Origin: Marinobacter sp. LV10R510-11A
GTDB taxonomy: Bacteria > Pseudomonadota > Gammaproteobacteria > Pseudomonadales > Oleiphilaceae
Direction of reading: 5' to 3'
Assembly (NCBI RefSeq): GCF_900215155.1
Contig: NZ_LT907980.1
Span: forward strand, 3,782,001 to 3,846,000
Length of the DNA stretch: 64,000 nt
Numbering within the stretch: the first letter of the stretch is position 1; every line of letters begins with the position of its first letter. Below are positions 37,008 through 46,541 of the stretch, piece by piece. The notes beneath the pieces are model-generated. The model worked only from the letters and a program-made list of their open reading frames with translations. It ran no database searches and was not told the origin of the DNA. The position numbers and the translations under genes were made by a program.

Positions 37008-37433
37008 ATGTTAACGATTAAACGGCTGGATCTTGCCGAGGCAAGAGTGTTGATTGAAGGTGCTGCGGCTAAGGCTTCGGATATTGGTGTGCCCATGTGC
37101 ATCGCCATTGTGGACGAGTCTGGCAATCTGATCGCGTTTGAGCGCATGAACGGTGGCAAAATCAGCAGCGTTACCATTGCCCAGGACAAAGCCTTCACGG
37201 CGGCGGCTGCAAAAAAAGCGACCCACGATTACAATGCGGTGAACGTGCCGGGCAGCTTAGCGTTTGGTATTCATACCGAGGTGGGTGGCCGTATAAGCTC
37301 CGTTGGCGGCGGCTTGCCGGTAACTGTTGACGGTGAAGTGGTGGGCGGTATTGGGCTTAGTTCTGGCACACCGCAACAGGATATGGACTGCGCCCAGGCG
37401 GGGATCGCTTACTTCGAAAGCCAAGGCGGTTAA
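37008..37433 (+). CDS. glcG: GlcG/HbpS-family protein (DUF336)
   Basis: The 141-residue protein of the HbpS/GlcG family has MCIAIVDESGNLIAFERMNGG, the helix AQDKAFTAAAAKKATHDY and a glycine-rich C-terminal half with GGGLPVTVDGEVVGGIGLSSGTPQQDM (split by reading). Its role in glycolate use is not established; members elsewhere bind haem or act in oxidative stress. The ATG at 37008 follows GAGGAGGT at 7 nt; the GTG one codon earlier is less likely. It is the first gene of glcGDEF. Confidence 0.88.
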   Translation: MLTIKRLDLAEARVLIEGAAAKASDIGVPMCIAIVDESGNLIAFERMNGGKISSVTIAQDKAFTAAAAKKATHDYNAVNVPGSLAFGIHTEVGGRISSVGGGLPVTVDGEVVGGIGLSSGTPQQDMDCAQAGIAYFESQGG

Positions 37434-37471
37434 GAAGGACTGATTGAGATTAGCAGGTCGAGCGAGGCGTC

Positions 37472-38944
37472 ATGACAACCAAACCGAAAATCAGCCAAGA
37501 AGAGCTGGCGGCACAGTTCCGGGCATTTATTGATCCGAACTTCATCATTACAGATGATGAAACCATGAAGCCCTACGAATGCGACGGCATGTCGATGTAC
37601 TGCGAAATGCCGTTGCTGGTGGTGCTGCCGGAAACCCTAACCCAGGTGCAGCGAATTATGCGCATCTGCCATGAACATGGGGTTCCGGTTGTTGCTCGGG
37701 GTGCAGGAACCGGCCTGAGCGCCGGCGCCATGCCGAACAAAGAAGGCGTGGTGCTCTCGTTGGCTAAGTTCAACCGCATTCTAAAGATTGATCCGTTGGC
37801 GCGGACAGCGAGCCTGCAGCCTGGCGTTCGTAACTTGGCCATCAGCGAAGAGGCGGCCCAGTATGGCCTCTATTACGGGCCAGATCCCTCGTCGCAGATT
37901 GCCTGCACTATCGGCGGGAATGTGGCGGAAAACTCAGGCGGTGTGCACTGCCTGAAGTACGGTCTTACGGTGCACAACATTCTCAGCGTGGAAATGGTAA
38001 CCGCCGAAGGCGATGTGGTGACTATTGGCAGCGACGGCCTTGATGGCTGCGGGATGGATCTGCTCGCCGTGATAACCGGCTCTGAAGGGCTGTTGGGTGT
38101 GGTAACCGAAGTGAAGGTGAAGCTACTACCCAAGCCCGAAGTGGCGCGTGTGGTGATGGCGGGTTTTGACAGCGTACAGAAAGCTGGTGACGCCGTGGGC
38201 GGTATTATCTCCCATGGCATTATTCCGGGTGGGCTGGAAATGATGGACGGCCATGCCATCGTGGCCGCCGACGACTTTGCCGGCGCCGGCTACCCCCGCG
38301 ACGCTAAAGCTTTGCTGCTATGCGAAGTGGACGGCACCGAAGAAGAAGTACACGAGCACATTGCCGCGGCCGAGGCGGTTTTCCGCAAACTTGGGGCTAC
38401 CTCGGTTCGCACCTCCCAAAGTGAACCGGAGCGAGCGCTGCTCTGGCTAGGCCGAAAATGTGCCTTTCCTGCAGTCGGTCGTATTTCTCCGGATTATTAC
38501 TGCATGGACGGCACGATTCCCCGCCGGCACATTGCCCATGTGTTGACCGAAATGGAGAAAATGGCAGAAGAGTTCGATTTACGCGTGGCCAACGTGTTTC
38601 ATGCCGGCGATGGCAACCTGCATCCGCTGATACTGTTTGATGCCAACGTACCGGGTGAGTTTGAACGCACGGAAGCCTTTGGTGCCAGCATTCTGAAAAT
38701 GTGCGTTGACGTTGGCGGCTGTATTACCGGCGAACATGGTGTGGGCGTAGAAAAGATTCGGCAAATGGCGATTCAATTCAACGATCAGGAACTGCAGCAG
38801 TTTCACGATGTGAAAGCCGCCTTCGATCCCACGGGCATTCTTAACCCGGGCAAAGGCGTACCCGCGTTGAAATTCTGCCAGGAATACCGCTCCCTCGAGT
38901 ACAAACAACACAAACATGGAAAAACGGAAGGCGCGCATGCCTGA
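37472..38944 (+). CDS. glcD: Glycolate oxidase, FAD subunit GlcD
   Basis: The 490-residue FAD-linked oxidase (PCMH fold) has the FAD-binding segment PVVARGAGTGLSAGAMP, TIGGNVAENSGGVHCLKYG and C-terminal motifs NVFHAGDGNLHP and CITGEHGVGVEK. It oxidises glycolate to glyoxylate and passes electrons to GlcE/GlcF at the membrane. Its end overlaps glcE by 8 nt, showing tight coupling. Confidence 0.96.
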   Translation: MTTKPKISQEELAAQFRAFIDPNFIITDDETMKPYECDGMSMYCEMPLLVVLPETLTQVQRIMRICHEHGVPVVARGAGTGLSAGAMPNKEGVVLSLAKFNRILKIDPLARTASLQPGVRNLAISEEAAQYGLYYGPDPSSQIACTIGGNVAENSGGVHCLKYGLTVHNILSVEMVTAEGDVVTIGSDGLDGCGMDLLAVITGSEGLLGVVTEVKVKLLPKPEVARVVMAGFDSVQKAGDAVGGIISHGIIPGGLEMMDGHAIVAADDFAGAGYPRDAKALLLCEVDGTEEEVHEHIAAAEAVFRKLGATSVRTSQSEPERALLWLGRKCAFPAVGRISPDYYCMDGTIPRRHIAHVLTEMEKMAEEFDLRVANVFHAGDGNLHPLILFDANVPGEFERTEAFGASILKMCVDVGGCITGEHGVGVEKIRQMAIQFNDQELQQFHDVKAAFDPTGILNPGKGVPALKFCQEYRSLEYKQHKHGKTEGAHA

Positions 38945-40004
38945 TATCTCCCAACAACTCCAGGAACAGGTGCTCCAAGCTCGCTCCAGCGGAGGAAAAC
39001 TCAACATTGTTGGTGGTGGCACTAAAGCTTTTATGGGCCGTGAGCCAAACCCGGGTGCCAGTACTCTTAATTTAGGCGAACATACCGGAATCGTAGATTA
39101 TCACCCGGTTGAACTTGTGATGACGGTGCGTGCCGGAACGCCCCTGAGCGACATAGAAGCCGCGCTTGCTGAGCACGGCCAGGCACTACACTTTGAACCC
39201 CCGCACTTTGGCCCAGGCTCTACCATCGGCGGCACACTTGCCTGCAACCTCTCGGGCCCCGCAAGGCCATGGGCCGGATCAGTGCGGGATCAAGTGTTGG
39301 GCGTACGCTTACTCAACGGCAAAGGTGAACACCTTCGCTTTGGCGGCGAAGTCATGAAAAACGTCGCCGGCTACGATGTGTCCCGGTTACAAGCAGGAGC
39401 CCTTGGCACTCTCGGCGCCATCACAGAAATCAGCCTGAAAGTCATGCCAAGCCCCGCAGCCAGCCTAACCCTGGTACAAGACATGGCCATGGACGAAGTG
39501 GTGCACTACATGAACAGCCGCGCGGCAGAACCAAAGCCGATCACCGCCGCCTGCTGGGTAAACGGCAAAGTTTACCTGCGGCTAGCCGGCGCCAAAAGCG
39601 CCGTTGAAGCCACCGCTGAAAAGTGGAGTGGCGAGGTAATGGAGCAGGGCGACGCTTTCTGGCGTTCCGTACAAGACATGCAGCACGAGTTCTTTGCCAA
39701 CAAGAGCGCACCACTCTGGCGCTTCTCCGTAGGTTCCACGGCTGCTAACCCGGCTATAGAAGGGGAATGGTTCATCGACTGGGCCGGCGCCCAACGCTGG
39801 TATCTGGGAGCTGCAGAACTCAGCGATATGGAGCCCCTAGCTCGAGCCGCTGGTGGCCAGGTAAGCCTGTTCCGAGGCGGCGACCGCAGCGGGGAAGTAA
39901 TGCACAGCCAACCCAATGCACTTAAAACGATCCAACGCCGAATGAAAGCGTCGTTCGACCCAGACGGAATATTCAACCCAGGCCGATTGTATAGCTGGTT
40001 GTAG
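38937..40004 (+). CDS. glcE: Glycolate oxidase subunit GlcE
   Basis: The 355-residue second FAD-binding subunit has KLNIVGGGTKAFMGR, TIGGTLACNLSGPARPW and GGEVMKNVAGYDVSRLQAGALGTLG. It assembles with GlcD and GlcF. The ATG at 38937 overlaps the glcD stop (ATGCCTGA) and has a GGAAGG ribosome site; an ATG seven codons earlier lies further inside glcD. Confidence 0.94.
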   Translation: MPDISQQLQEQVLQARSSGGKLNIVGGGTKAFMGREPNPGASTLNLGEHTGIVDYHPVELVMTVRAGTPLSDIEAALAEHGQALHFEPPHFGPGSTIGGTLACNLSGPARPWAGSVRDQVLGVRLLNGKGEHLRFGGEVMKNVAGYDVSRLQAGALGTLGAITEISLKVMPSPAASLTLVQDMAMDEVVHYMNSRAAEPKPITAACWVNGKVYLRLAGAKSAVEATAEKWSGEVMEQGDAFWRSVQDMQHEFFANKSAPLWRFSVGSTAANPAIEGEWFIDWAGAQRWYLGAAELSDMEPLARAAGGQVSLFRGGDRSGEVMHSQPNALKTIQRRMKASFDPDGIFNPGRLYSWL

Positions 40005-40025
40005 ATCCACCAAAACAGGTAAAAC

Positions 40026-41234
40026 ATGCAAACAAACCTGGTACAAAAATTTGCCAACACAACGGAAGGGCAGGAAGCAGAAGCCATCCTGCGGGCCTGT
40101 GTGCATTGCGGCTTCTGCACCGCAACCTGCCCAACCTACCAAGAGCTGAACGACGAGCGCGACGGGCCCCGTGGCCGCATCTACCTCATGAAAATGTTCC
40201 TAGAAGGCGCCGAAGTTACCGAAAAAACCCGCGAACACCTCGACCGCTGCCTTACTTGTCGCAGCTGCGAAACTACCTGCCCCTCTGGCGTACAATACGG
40301 GCGCCTGGTAGACATCAGCCGGGGCCTTATCGACAAAGAACTGCCCCGAGCCCCAAAAGACAAATGGACACGCTGGGCACTAGCAAGAGTGCTGCCCAAC
40401 CGCGCGCTGTTCGGATTCCTACTGTGCCTTGGGCAAGCCTTCGCCCCCATGCTGCCGGGTAAATTGCGCGCTAAAGTGCCGCCCAGAAAACAAGCCAGCC
40501 CCTGGCCAGCCGCAAGCCATAACCGCATTGCTTTGGCCCTAGCCGGTTGTGTGCAGCCATCTGCCACACCGAACACCAACGCCGCGGCGGCGCGCGTGTT
40601 AGATAAGCTGGGCATTACTATGGTGGAAGCGCCAGAAGCCGGCTGCTGCGGTGCGGTGAACTATCATCTCTCCGAGCATGAGAAAGGCCTGGAACGTATG
40701 CGCCAAAACATCGATGCTTGGTGGCCAGCCATTGAAGCCGGGGCAGAGGCCATAGTGATGACAGCGTCTGGCTGCGGCGCCATGGTTCAGGATTACGGCC
40801 ACTTGCTGAGAGACGATCCTGTATACGCCGCGAAGGCCCAGAAAGTCAGCGAGCTGTGCACAGATCTTGGCGCCTTTCTGTTGAAACAGGATCTTGGAAA
40901 CCTAAAGGTAAAGCAGAACCCCGGTAAGGTAGCGTTCCATTGCCCCTGCACATTGCAACACGCCATGAAGCAGAGTGGTGTGGTGGAGCAGGTACTCACC
41001 AAAGCAGGCATTAACCTTGCCGTCACCAAAGACAAGCACCTGTGTTGTGGTTCTGCTGGCACCTACTCTGTGCTGCAGCCGGAACTCAGCCAGAAGCTGC
41101 TGGATAATAAGCTCAAGGCGCTTACAGTGGATAACCCCGATAGTATCGTAACGGCCAACATCGGCTGCCAGATGCACCTTGAGAGCAAGTCCCAGGTGCC
41201 GGTACAGCATTGGGTAGAGCTGCTCGACCCGTAA
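40026..41234 (+). CDS. glcF: Glycolate oxidase iron-sulfur subunit GlcF
   Basis: The 402-residue protein has two [4Fe-4S] motifs, CVHCGFCTATCPTY (C25-C35) and CLTCRSCETTCPSG. Two CCG-type domains follow, with AGCCGAVNYHLSEH and LCCGSAGTYSVL. It carries electrons from GlcDE to the quinone pool. A malate synthase gene (glcB) is not adjacent. Confidence 0.96.
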   Translation: MQTNLVQKFANTTEGQEAEAILRACVHCGFCTATCPTYQELNDERDGPRGRIYLMKMFLEGAEVTEKTREHLDRCLTCRSCETTCPSGVQYGRLVDISRGLIDKELPRAPKDKWTRWALARVLPNRALFGFLLCLGQAFAPMLPGKLRAKVPPRKQASPWPAASHNRIALALAGCVQPSATPNTNAAAARVLDKLGITMVEAPEAGCCGAVNYHLSEHEKGLERMRQNIDAWWPAIEAGAEAIVMTASGCGAMVQDYGHLLRDDPVYAAKAQKVSELCTDLGAFLLKQDLGNLKVKQNPGKVAFHCPCTLQHAMKQSGVVEQVLTKAGINLAVTKDKHLCCGSAGTYSVLQPELSQKLLDNKLKALTVDNPDSIVTANIGCQMHLESKSQVPVQHWVELLDP

Positions 41235-41326
41235 ACCGTGGGGCGTGGTCTATCACCTTCTATCATCCCCTGTGGCACGCGTTATACTGCTTCGGCAATT
41301 AACGTCACCACAGGGAGTGGATGGTT

Positions 41327-41770
41327 ATGCCAAGGATTATGGCTGCTGCGGTTTTGATATTCGTTTTCTCGTCATCGGTTGTTGCCGATATCTATACCTG
41401 GACAGACGTCAGCGGCGTGGTCCACTTCACCGATTCCCCACCTCCGAATAAACGTTACCAGCCCGTTGAGGTGGCTGCCCCAATAACAGTGCCCATGGCG
41501 AATAATCTTCATCAGCAGAAGCGTGTTTCGGGTATCCGCGAGCAGGTAAAAGATATGCTCTCAACTGATCGCAAAGGTGATGCGTCCCGTAGAAAATCGA
41601 AAGCAAAGGCCGTTGCGAAACAGAAGAAAACCTGTGCGAATTATCGACGCAAGCTGGCGCAGGTTCAATCACAGCTTCGGGCGGGCTATGGTAATAGCAA
41701 GGGCAACAGCTTACGCAGCAAACGCCGTAATCTCGGTCAGGCGTTGGGCCGGGAGTGTATTTTGCGCTGA
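41327..41770 (+). CDS. DUF4124-domain periplasmic protein
   Basis: The 147-residue protein has a signal peptide ending near SSVVA and the DUF4124 motif DIYTWTDVSGVVHFTDSPPP, usual for these small exported proteins. The rest is basic and probably helical (Lys/Arg-rich, residues 70-147). The ATG at 41327 is favoured over 41321 because AGGGAG lies 9 nt before it and only 3 nt before the other. An 8-bp inverted repeat places this ribosome site in a possible stem. The function is unknown. Confidence 0.75.
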   Translation: MPRIMAAAVLIFVFSSSVVADIYTWTDVSGVVHFTDSPPPNKRYQPVEVAAPITVPMANNLHQQKRVSGIREQVKDMLSTDRKGDASRRKSKAKAVAKQKKTCANYRRKLAQVQSQLRAGYGNSKGNSLRSKRRNLGQALGRECILR

Positions 41771-41852
41771 TGCTGTAGACTGCTGTTTAGTAAGCACCCT
41801 AACAAACAAAGGGTTTTATGTTCTATCAGGTTTCTCTGGTTGGAATACTGGC

Positions 41853-43055
41853 TTGAAAACAACACCGCTATCTCATCTTCAACTAGCCATCCTTTTAGGC
41901 ATGACTGTCGCCTTGGGGCCGCTGGCACTTGATGCCTACCTGCCTGCGTTCCCGGAAATTGCGGATGAGCTTGGCGTGGGGCATGGAGGTGTGGGGCTCA
42001 CACTGAGCGCCTACGTGGGGGCTTTGGGTCTCGCGCAGCTTTTGGGCGGCCCGTTATCCGATCGTTATGGCCGGCAGCAGGTTCTGTTCGCCGGGCTGGT
42101 GGTATTTGCGTGTGCCGCGTTTATGGTCGCGCAGGCAGAAACACTGTCAGATATGCTGGGTTGGCGCATAGTGCAGGGCATCGGTGGTGCGTTCTGTGCG
42201 GTATCGGTGCCGGCGATTGTTCGCGACCAGACCAGTGGCCAGGATGCGGCGCGCCTGTTTGGCCTGATAGGTCTGGTTATGTTTATTGCCCCGGCGGCGG
42301 CGCCGTCCATTGGCTCAGCACTGCTTTATTTCAGTGAGTGGCATGCGATCTTCCTCATGCTGGCGGGCTACGCGGCCCTGCTGGCAGTGGTTCTGCACTT
42401 TGTGCTGTTTCGGCGCTTGCCGCCTCGGCAGAAAGATCAAACGCCGATTTCTACGCTGATTACAAATTATGCGTTTGTTCTCCGCCACCGAGTAACCATG
42501 CGATTCGTTGGGCTACAGGCCTTATGCTTCAGCGCCATGCTGGTGTTTATCACGCACGCCTCGTTTATTTATCAGGAGTGGTTCGGGCTATCAAACGCCA
42601 TGTTCTCAGGGTTGTTCGCCGCCAATATAGTGGCCATGGCGAGCATGAATCTGCTCAACCGTCGCCTGCTAAATAAGTACCAGTCTGTGCAGATTCTCAG
42701 AGCTTGTGTATTCCTGCAGGCCATCGCCGTTAGCGTATTAGTGATCTGCGCTTGGGCTGGCGCGCCCTACTGGGTTATAGCTGCCTGTATTATTGTGGCC
42801 GTTGGGTTCATGGGTGCCATTGTTCCCAATAATATGGCTAATGCGCTGGAGTTTTTCCCCCACCTTGGCGGGACCGCTGCGGCAATGCTGGGGGCCGCGC
42901 AGTTCACCATCGCTGGAGCCGTAAGCGCGCTCTCAGCAACGTTGGCTGGCGGAACGCTGCTGCCCATTGTGTTGGTTATGGCTGTGTGTGTGTTCGGTGC
43001 GGCCATACTGGCAGCGGGCGGGCCGGGTGCGATTGAGCGAGAGAGCCGGGCTTAG
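41853..43055 (+). CDS. Bcr/CflA-family multidrug MFS exporter
   Basis: The 400-residue protein has twelve hydrophobic segments. The family start (LGPLALDAYLPAFPEIADEL) and the helix 2-3 loop motif GPLSDRYGRQQVLF identify the DHA1 Bcr/CflA group of drug or metabolite exporters. The frame is open far upstream but only a TTG at 41853 puts the start directly before helix 1; GGAA lies 7 nt before it. It ends 14 bp from the convergent sulP gene. Confidence 0.83.
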   Translation: MKTTPLSHLQLAILLGMTVALGPLALDAYLPAFPEIADELGVGHGGVGLTLSAYVGALGLAQLLGGPLSDRYGRQQVLFAGLVVFACAAFMVAQAETLSDMLGWRIVQGIGGAFCAVSVPAIVRDQTSGQDAARLFGLIGLVMFIAPAAAPSIGSALLYFSEWHAIFLMLAGYAALLAVVLHFVLFRRLPPRQKDQTPISTLITNYAFVLRHRVTMRFVGLQALCFSAMLVFITHASFIYQEWFGLSNAMFSGLFAANIVAMASMNLLNRRLLNKYQSVQILRACVFLQAIAVSVLVICAWAGAPYWVIAACIIVAVGFMGAIVPNNMANALEFFPHLGGTAAAMLGAAQFTIAGAVSALSATLAGGTLLPIVLVMAVCVFGAAILAAGGPGAIERESRA

Positions 43056-43069
43056 TTTAACGTTTAACT

Positions 43070-44809
43070 TTAACTTCGCCGGGCTCTTGCAGCATTGCTC
43101 TGCTTGGCGATTGAAGCGCGGGAGCTGATGCCCTGATCAATGTACAGAACCGCGTCTGTTATCTGAGGGAACATATGTTCATCCAGCACGTATTCGCGCA
43201 AAGAAGCTGAGTGGGTGAGCGTGTCGCGAACCGGGCCTATGAGGCTTACCAGGTAAAACTGGATGCCTTGTTCCCGCAGGTTCTCGATCACGCTTTCCAG
43301 CATGATCAGTGAGGTGCTATCGATGCTGCTCACTGCCTGCGCATCCAATATCACGGCCTTAAGCCCACTTTCGGGTCGCCGCTTTATCAGGCTGTATAGC
43401 CGTGTCATGAAATAATCTTTGTTGGCAAAATACAGCGGTGCATCGAAACGGAAAATCAACAAGTCCTTGCGTACGCTTATGCTCTCGAAGCGATAGATAT
43501 TCCGGTAAAGGTCTTCACCATCAAGCTTGCCCAGCTCGGTCATGTGTGGGGTTGTGCTGTTATAAATGACCAGCACCAGCGACACGGCTACGCCCACCAG
43601 CAACCCCTGCTGCACACCCAAAAACAGTGTGATGAGGAAGGTGACTAGCAGGATCACAAACTCCTTTCTATCCTGCTGGAACAGGGTTTTCATCTCTTTG
43701 TACTTGAACAGTCCCAGCACAGACATAACGATAATCGCGGCCAGAACGGCCTTCGGTAAGGGGTAATCGGTAAACAGTGGCGTAAGAAAGACCACCGTAA
43801 TGGCAATCAGGGCTGAGGAGATAATTGCGGATACCTGAGTCAGCGCACCCGATTCGCGCAGCGCTGCACTGCGTGAAAAACTGGCAGAAACCGGAAAACT
43901 CCGGAACATGGCGCCCAAGGCGTTCGCCAGACCAAGCGCGATCAGTTCCTGATTTGGCAATACACTGCGTTTATCTTTTGGCGACTCTTGCGACTTGCAG
44001 ATCGACATGGTGCCCACAAACCCCATCAAGGCTACGGTAAACGCCACCGGCAATAGCTCGGCAAGTTTCGCAAAATCGATATCTGGTATCCGCAGTGGCG
44101 GAAAGCCTTGCGGCACCGAATTAATCACGTCTACACCGGCCTGCCCGGCATGAAACAGCCCCGATAGCAGCATGGCACTAACCAGTAAGATCAGCGCGTT
44201 AGGCAGTTTTGGTACGAGGCGTTTGCAAAAAAAGATAAACAGCAGGCTTGCCACCGCAATCCCCACCGTAACGCCGTGCCAGTCGCTTATATTCACCAGC
44301 AACTGCCAGGAAAGGTCCAGCACATTGGCGCTGTCTATATGAGCGCCTGTCAGGCTTTGTAGTTGGCTGCCTATAATGATTATGGCCGCAGCAGAGGTGT
44401 AGCCAACAACAACCGGGTAGGAGAGAAAGTTGACGATAAAGCCAAACCGCAGTACCCCGAACAGAAACTGAATCAAACCAACCAGCAGAGTCAGCTCCAC
44501 AGCCAGCTGAAGGTATTGGTCTGAGCCAGGTTCGGCGAGAACGCTGAGGCCGGAGAGAATAAGAATGGCATCCAGTGCCACCGGCCCGATGGAGATCTTA
44601 TTGGAGGTTCCCAGCAAGGCGTACAAAAGCGGCGGGAAGATTGAAGCGTACAGCCCGAACTCTGGTGGCAAGCCCGCGAGCACCGCATAGCCCATGCTTT
44701 GCGGAATCAGCATGACGCCAATAACCAGGCCCGATACCACATCGTGTCTTAAGGTATGGGCGGTGTATCCCTGCAGCCAAAGCAAACCAGGCAGTAATTT
44801 GTAGAGCAT
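43070..44809 (-). CDS. SulP-family anion transporter with STAS domain
   Basis: The 579-residue protein has a long membrane domain with the SulP motifs GLVIGVMLIPQSMGYAVLAGLPPEFGLYAS (split) and SFSRSAALRESGA, then a cytoplasmic STAS domain (~residues 440-560) with AVILDAQAVSSIDSTSLIMLESV. Members transport sulfate, bicarbonate or dicarboxylates; the substrate is not readable here. It is monocistronic. Confidence 0.92.
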   Translation of the reverse strand: MLYKLLPGLLWLQGYTAHTLRHDVVSGLVIGVMLIPQSMGYAVLAGLPPEFGLYASIFPPLLYALLGTSNKISIGPVALDAILILSGLSVLAEPGSDQYLQLAVELTLLVGLIQFLFGVLRFGFIVNFLSYPVVVGYTSAAAIIIIGSQLQSLTGAHIDSANVLDLSWQLLVNISDWHGVTVGIAVASLLFIFFCKRLVPKLPNALILLVSAMLLSGLFHAGQAGVDVINSVPQGFPPLRIPDIDFAKLAELLPVAFTVALMGFVGTMSICKSQESPKDKRSVLPNQELIALGLANALGAMFRSFPVSASFSRSAALRESGALTQVSAIISSALIAITVVFLTPLFTDYPLPKAVLAAIIVMSVLGLFKYKEMKTLFQQDRKEFVILLVTFLITLFLGVQQGLLVGVAVSLVLVIYNSTTPHMTELGKLDGEDLYRNIYRFESISVRKDLLIFRFDAPLYFANKDYFMTRLYSLIKRRPESGLKAVILDAQAVSSIDSTSLIMLESVIENLREQGIQFYLVSLIGPVRDTLTHSASLREYVLDEHMFPQITDAVLYIDQGISSRASIAKQSNAARARRS

Positions 44810-44889
44810 AGAAGCAGTTTTTCGCTAGAGGGCTAGCCTTCAAGTGTGTGGAAATCAATTGGCTGAATCAAGAAGTATAAACCGGGCTG

Positions 44890-45282
44890 TTAGTAAGCTT
44901 CCCGAATTAAGTCAATTCCCGGTGTCAGCACCTCTTTCCATGCATCTCCAAGTTCGTTTGTGTATTCCGGATCATGAAGGCGTACGGTTTTCATAAGTGC
45001 GCTCAACCATAAAGAATACCATTCAGGCTTAATGTCAAAATTCGCCCGATTGTGGCTCTCACCAAGTGCTTTCAGTTTGCGGTCAGGCATACCCCGGGCG
45101 GTCAGTATCAGCTGCAGAATGCCATGGCGCAGTAGGTGCCGTTGCGCTGGCATATCTGTATTCACAAAGCGGTTCTTGATGGCATCAGAGCTCGACATAA
45201 AATGGTCGTAGAAATCGACAAAAAACTCGTCGCGATTGCAGCATCTTCCATAGCTTTGAAAAACCAGGTCAGTGTTATTCAT
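44890..45282 (-). CDS. Single-domain globin
   Basis: The 130-residue protein fits a globin fold. FFVDFYDHFMSSSDAIKNRF resembles helices A-C, and LGESHNRANFDIKPEWYSLWLSAL matches the F-G region with the proximal haem histidine (H in ESHNR), as in flavohaemoglobins. There is no reductase domain. An adjacent Cys pair lies in YGRCCNRDE. The ATG at 45282 is chosen over 45315 for an AAGGA upstream, though the spacing is long. Possible roles are NO detoxification or oxygen binding. Confidence 0.72.
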   Translation of the reverse strand: MNNTDLVFQSYGRCCNRDEFFVDFYDHFMSSSDAIKNRFVNTDMPAQRHLLRHGILQLILTARGMPDRKLKALGESHNRANFDIKPEWYSLWLSALMKTVRLHDPEYTNELGDAWKEVLTPGIDLIREAY

Positions 45283-45770
45283 GTGCAGTAAGTGTCCTTG
45301 CGAAATGGCTGGCATTTGAATAGGGCGCTAAGGATAGTGTTTGAATGTAATTTCTTCAGTTGAGTTTTGTTAACGTGAAAACTAACGCAGCGCGGGCAGG
45401 TTTATGTCTGCGCTGTATCCGGTTGGTTCGCTTCTTCAGTTAGTTAGTTTACAAAGTCCCGCACACGGAAGCTTCAGCGAGCTCACGTTAGAACCTATGA
45501 TCGGTTATGGTCTACGCTGCCATACCTGCACCCGATGGCAACCATCATCGATGATACGCCTGCAGGCTATGGGGTTGATAATGAGGGCGGGTGCGTTTAT
45601 GACTTGGTGACAACTCGTTGTGATTCCTGCTTGAATCGCCGGAGTATGCTCCGTACAAGGGCAAACACGGTCGCCAGGCGGCTAAGGTAGACTGGGCTGA
45701 GATCAAGAAACAGGGTTGTTGCTGAAACCTTTAATCCAAGACTAAGGCTGGAAAACAGAGGTGCGATATC
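45283..45770. other. Divergent globin/pxpA intergenic region (488 bp)
   Basis: No gene is supported; short frames here have no ribosome site or family signal. There is a CAGCGC…GCGCTG inverted repeat near 45391-45414 and a general lack of coding pattern. It presumably holds the pxpA and globin promoters. No riboswitch was recognised. Confidence 0.35.
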
Positions 45771-46541
45771 GTGACACAACTGCTGCTGAATGCGGATGTA
45801 GGTGAGAGTCTCGGCCCGTGGGTCATGGGAAACGACGCGGCGTTGATGCCGTTGTTGGACCTGGCGAATATTGCCTGCGGTTTTCACGCCTCTGATCCAG
45901 ACATCATGCGCGCTACGGTGCGCCTAGCTTCAGAGCATAGTGTGACTATAGGTGCGCACCCGTCCTATCCGGATTTGGTCGGGTTCGGCCGCAGGTCCAT
46001 GGCCTGTACTCCGGAGCAGGTGGAAAACCTCGTGCTGTATCAGGTTGGCGCGCTGGCGGCCATGTGCAAAGCCGAAGGTGCGCAGCTGCACTACGTGAAG
46101 CCCCACGGCGCCCTCTACAACGACATGGCCGGTGATCACGCGCTCCTGGCAGCAGTGATGCGCGGCGTGCAGGCTTACGATTCGGGGCTTGTACTCGTTG
46201 TGCCTGCAACCAATGATCCAGAGCCTGTGCGGGCGATGGCCAAGGCGCATGGCCTGCAGCTGTGGTTCGAAGTGTTTGCGGACCGCGCTTATCATAAGAA
46301 CGGACGCTTGGTCTCTCGCAGCAAACAAGGCGCTGTTCATCATGATCAAAAGCTCATTGTTGAACAGGCTAACCGTTTTGCAAAAGGGCTGTCGATACAG
46401 GCGGTGGAAGGATCGGAATTGCTCCTGCAAGCAGATACTTTGTGCGTTCATGGAGACAACGAAGCTTCCATCCATGCAGCACAAGCCATTCGAGCCGCAC
46501 TGACAAACGGGGGTGCTAATGAATGCTTATCCGCGGATTGA
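45771..46541 (+). CDS. pxpA: 5-oxoprolinase (ATP-hydrolysing) subunit A, LamB/YcsF family
   Basis: The 256-residue protein starts LLNADVGESLGPWVMGNDAALMPLLDLANIACGFHASDP (read in two parts), the LamB/YcsF hallmark, with the metal/substrate-site segment SVTIGAHPSYPDLVGFGRR. With PxpB and PxpC it opens 5-oxoproline to glutamate using ATP, which removes a toxic by-product of glutamine and glutathione chemistry. The GTG start has AGAGG upstream. Its end overlaps pxpB by 23 nt. Confidence 0.93.
   Translation: MTQLLLNADVGESLGPWVMGNDAALMPLLDLANIACGFHASDPDIMRATVRLASEHSVTIGAHPSYPDLVGFGRRSMACTPEQVENLVLYQVGALAAMCKAEGAQLHYVKPHGALYNDMAGDHALLAAVMRGVQAYDSGLVLVVPATNDPEPVRAMAKAHGLQLWFEVFADRAYHKNGRLVSRSKQGAVHHDQKLIVEQANRFAKGLSIQAVEGSELLLQADTLCVHGDNEASIHAAQAIRAALTNGGANECLSAD

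Noticed and set aside
45404..45610. Short open frame in the globin/pxpA gap
   Set aside because: No ribosome site, no recognisable pattern, and the reading frame is short enough to be chance.
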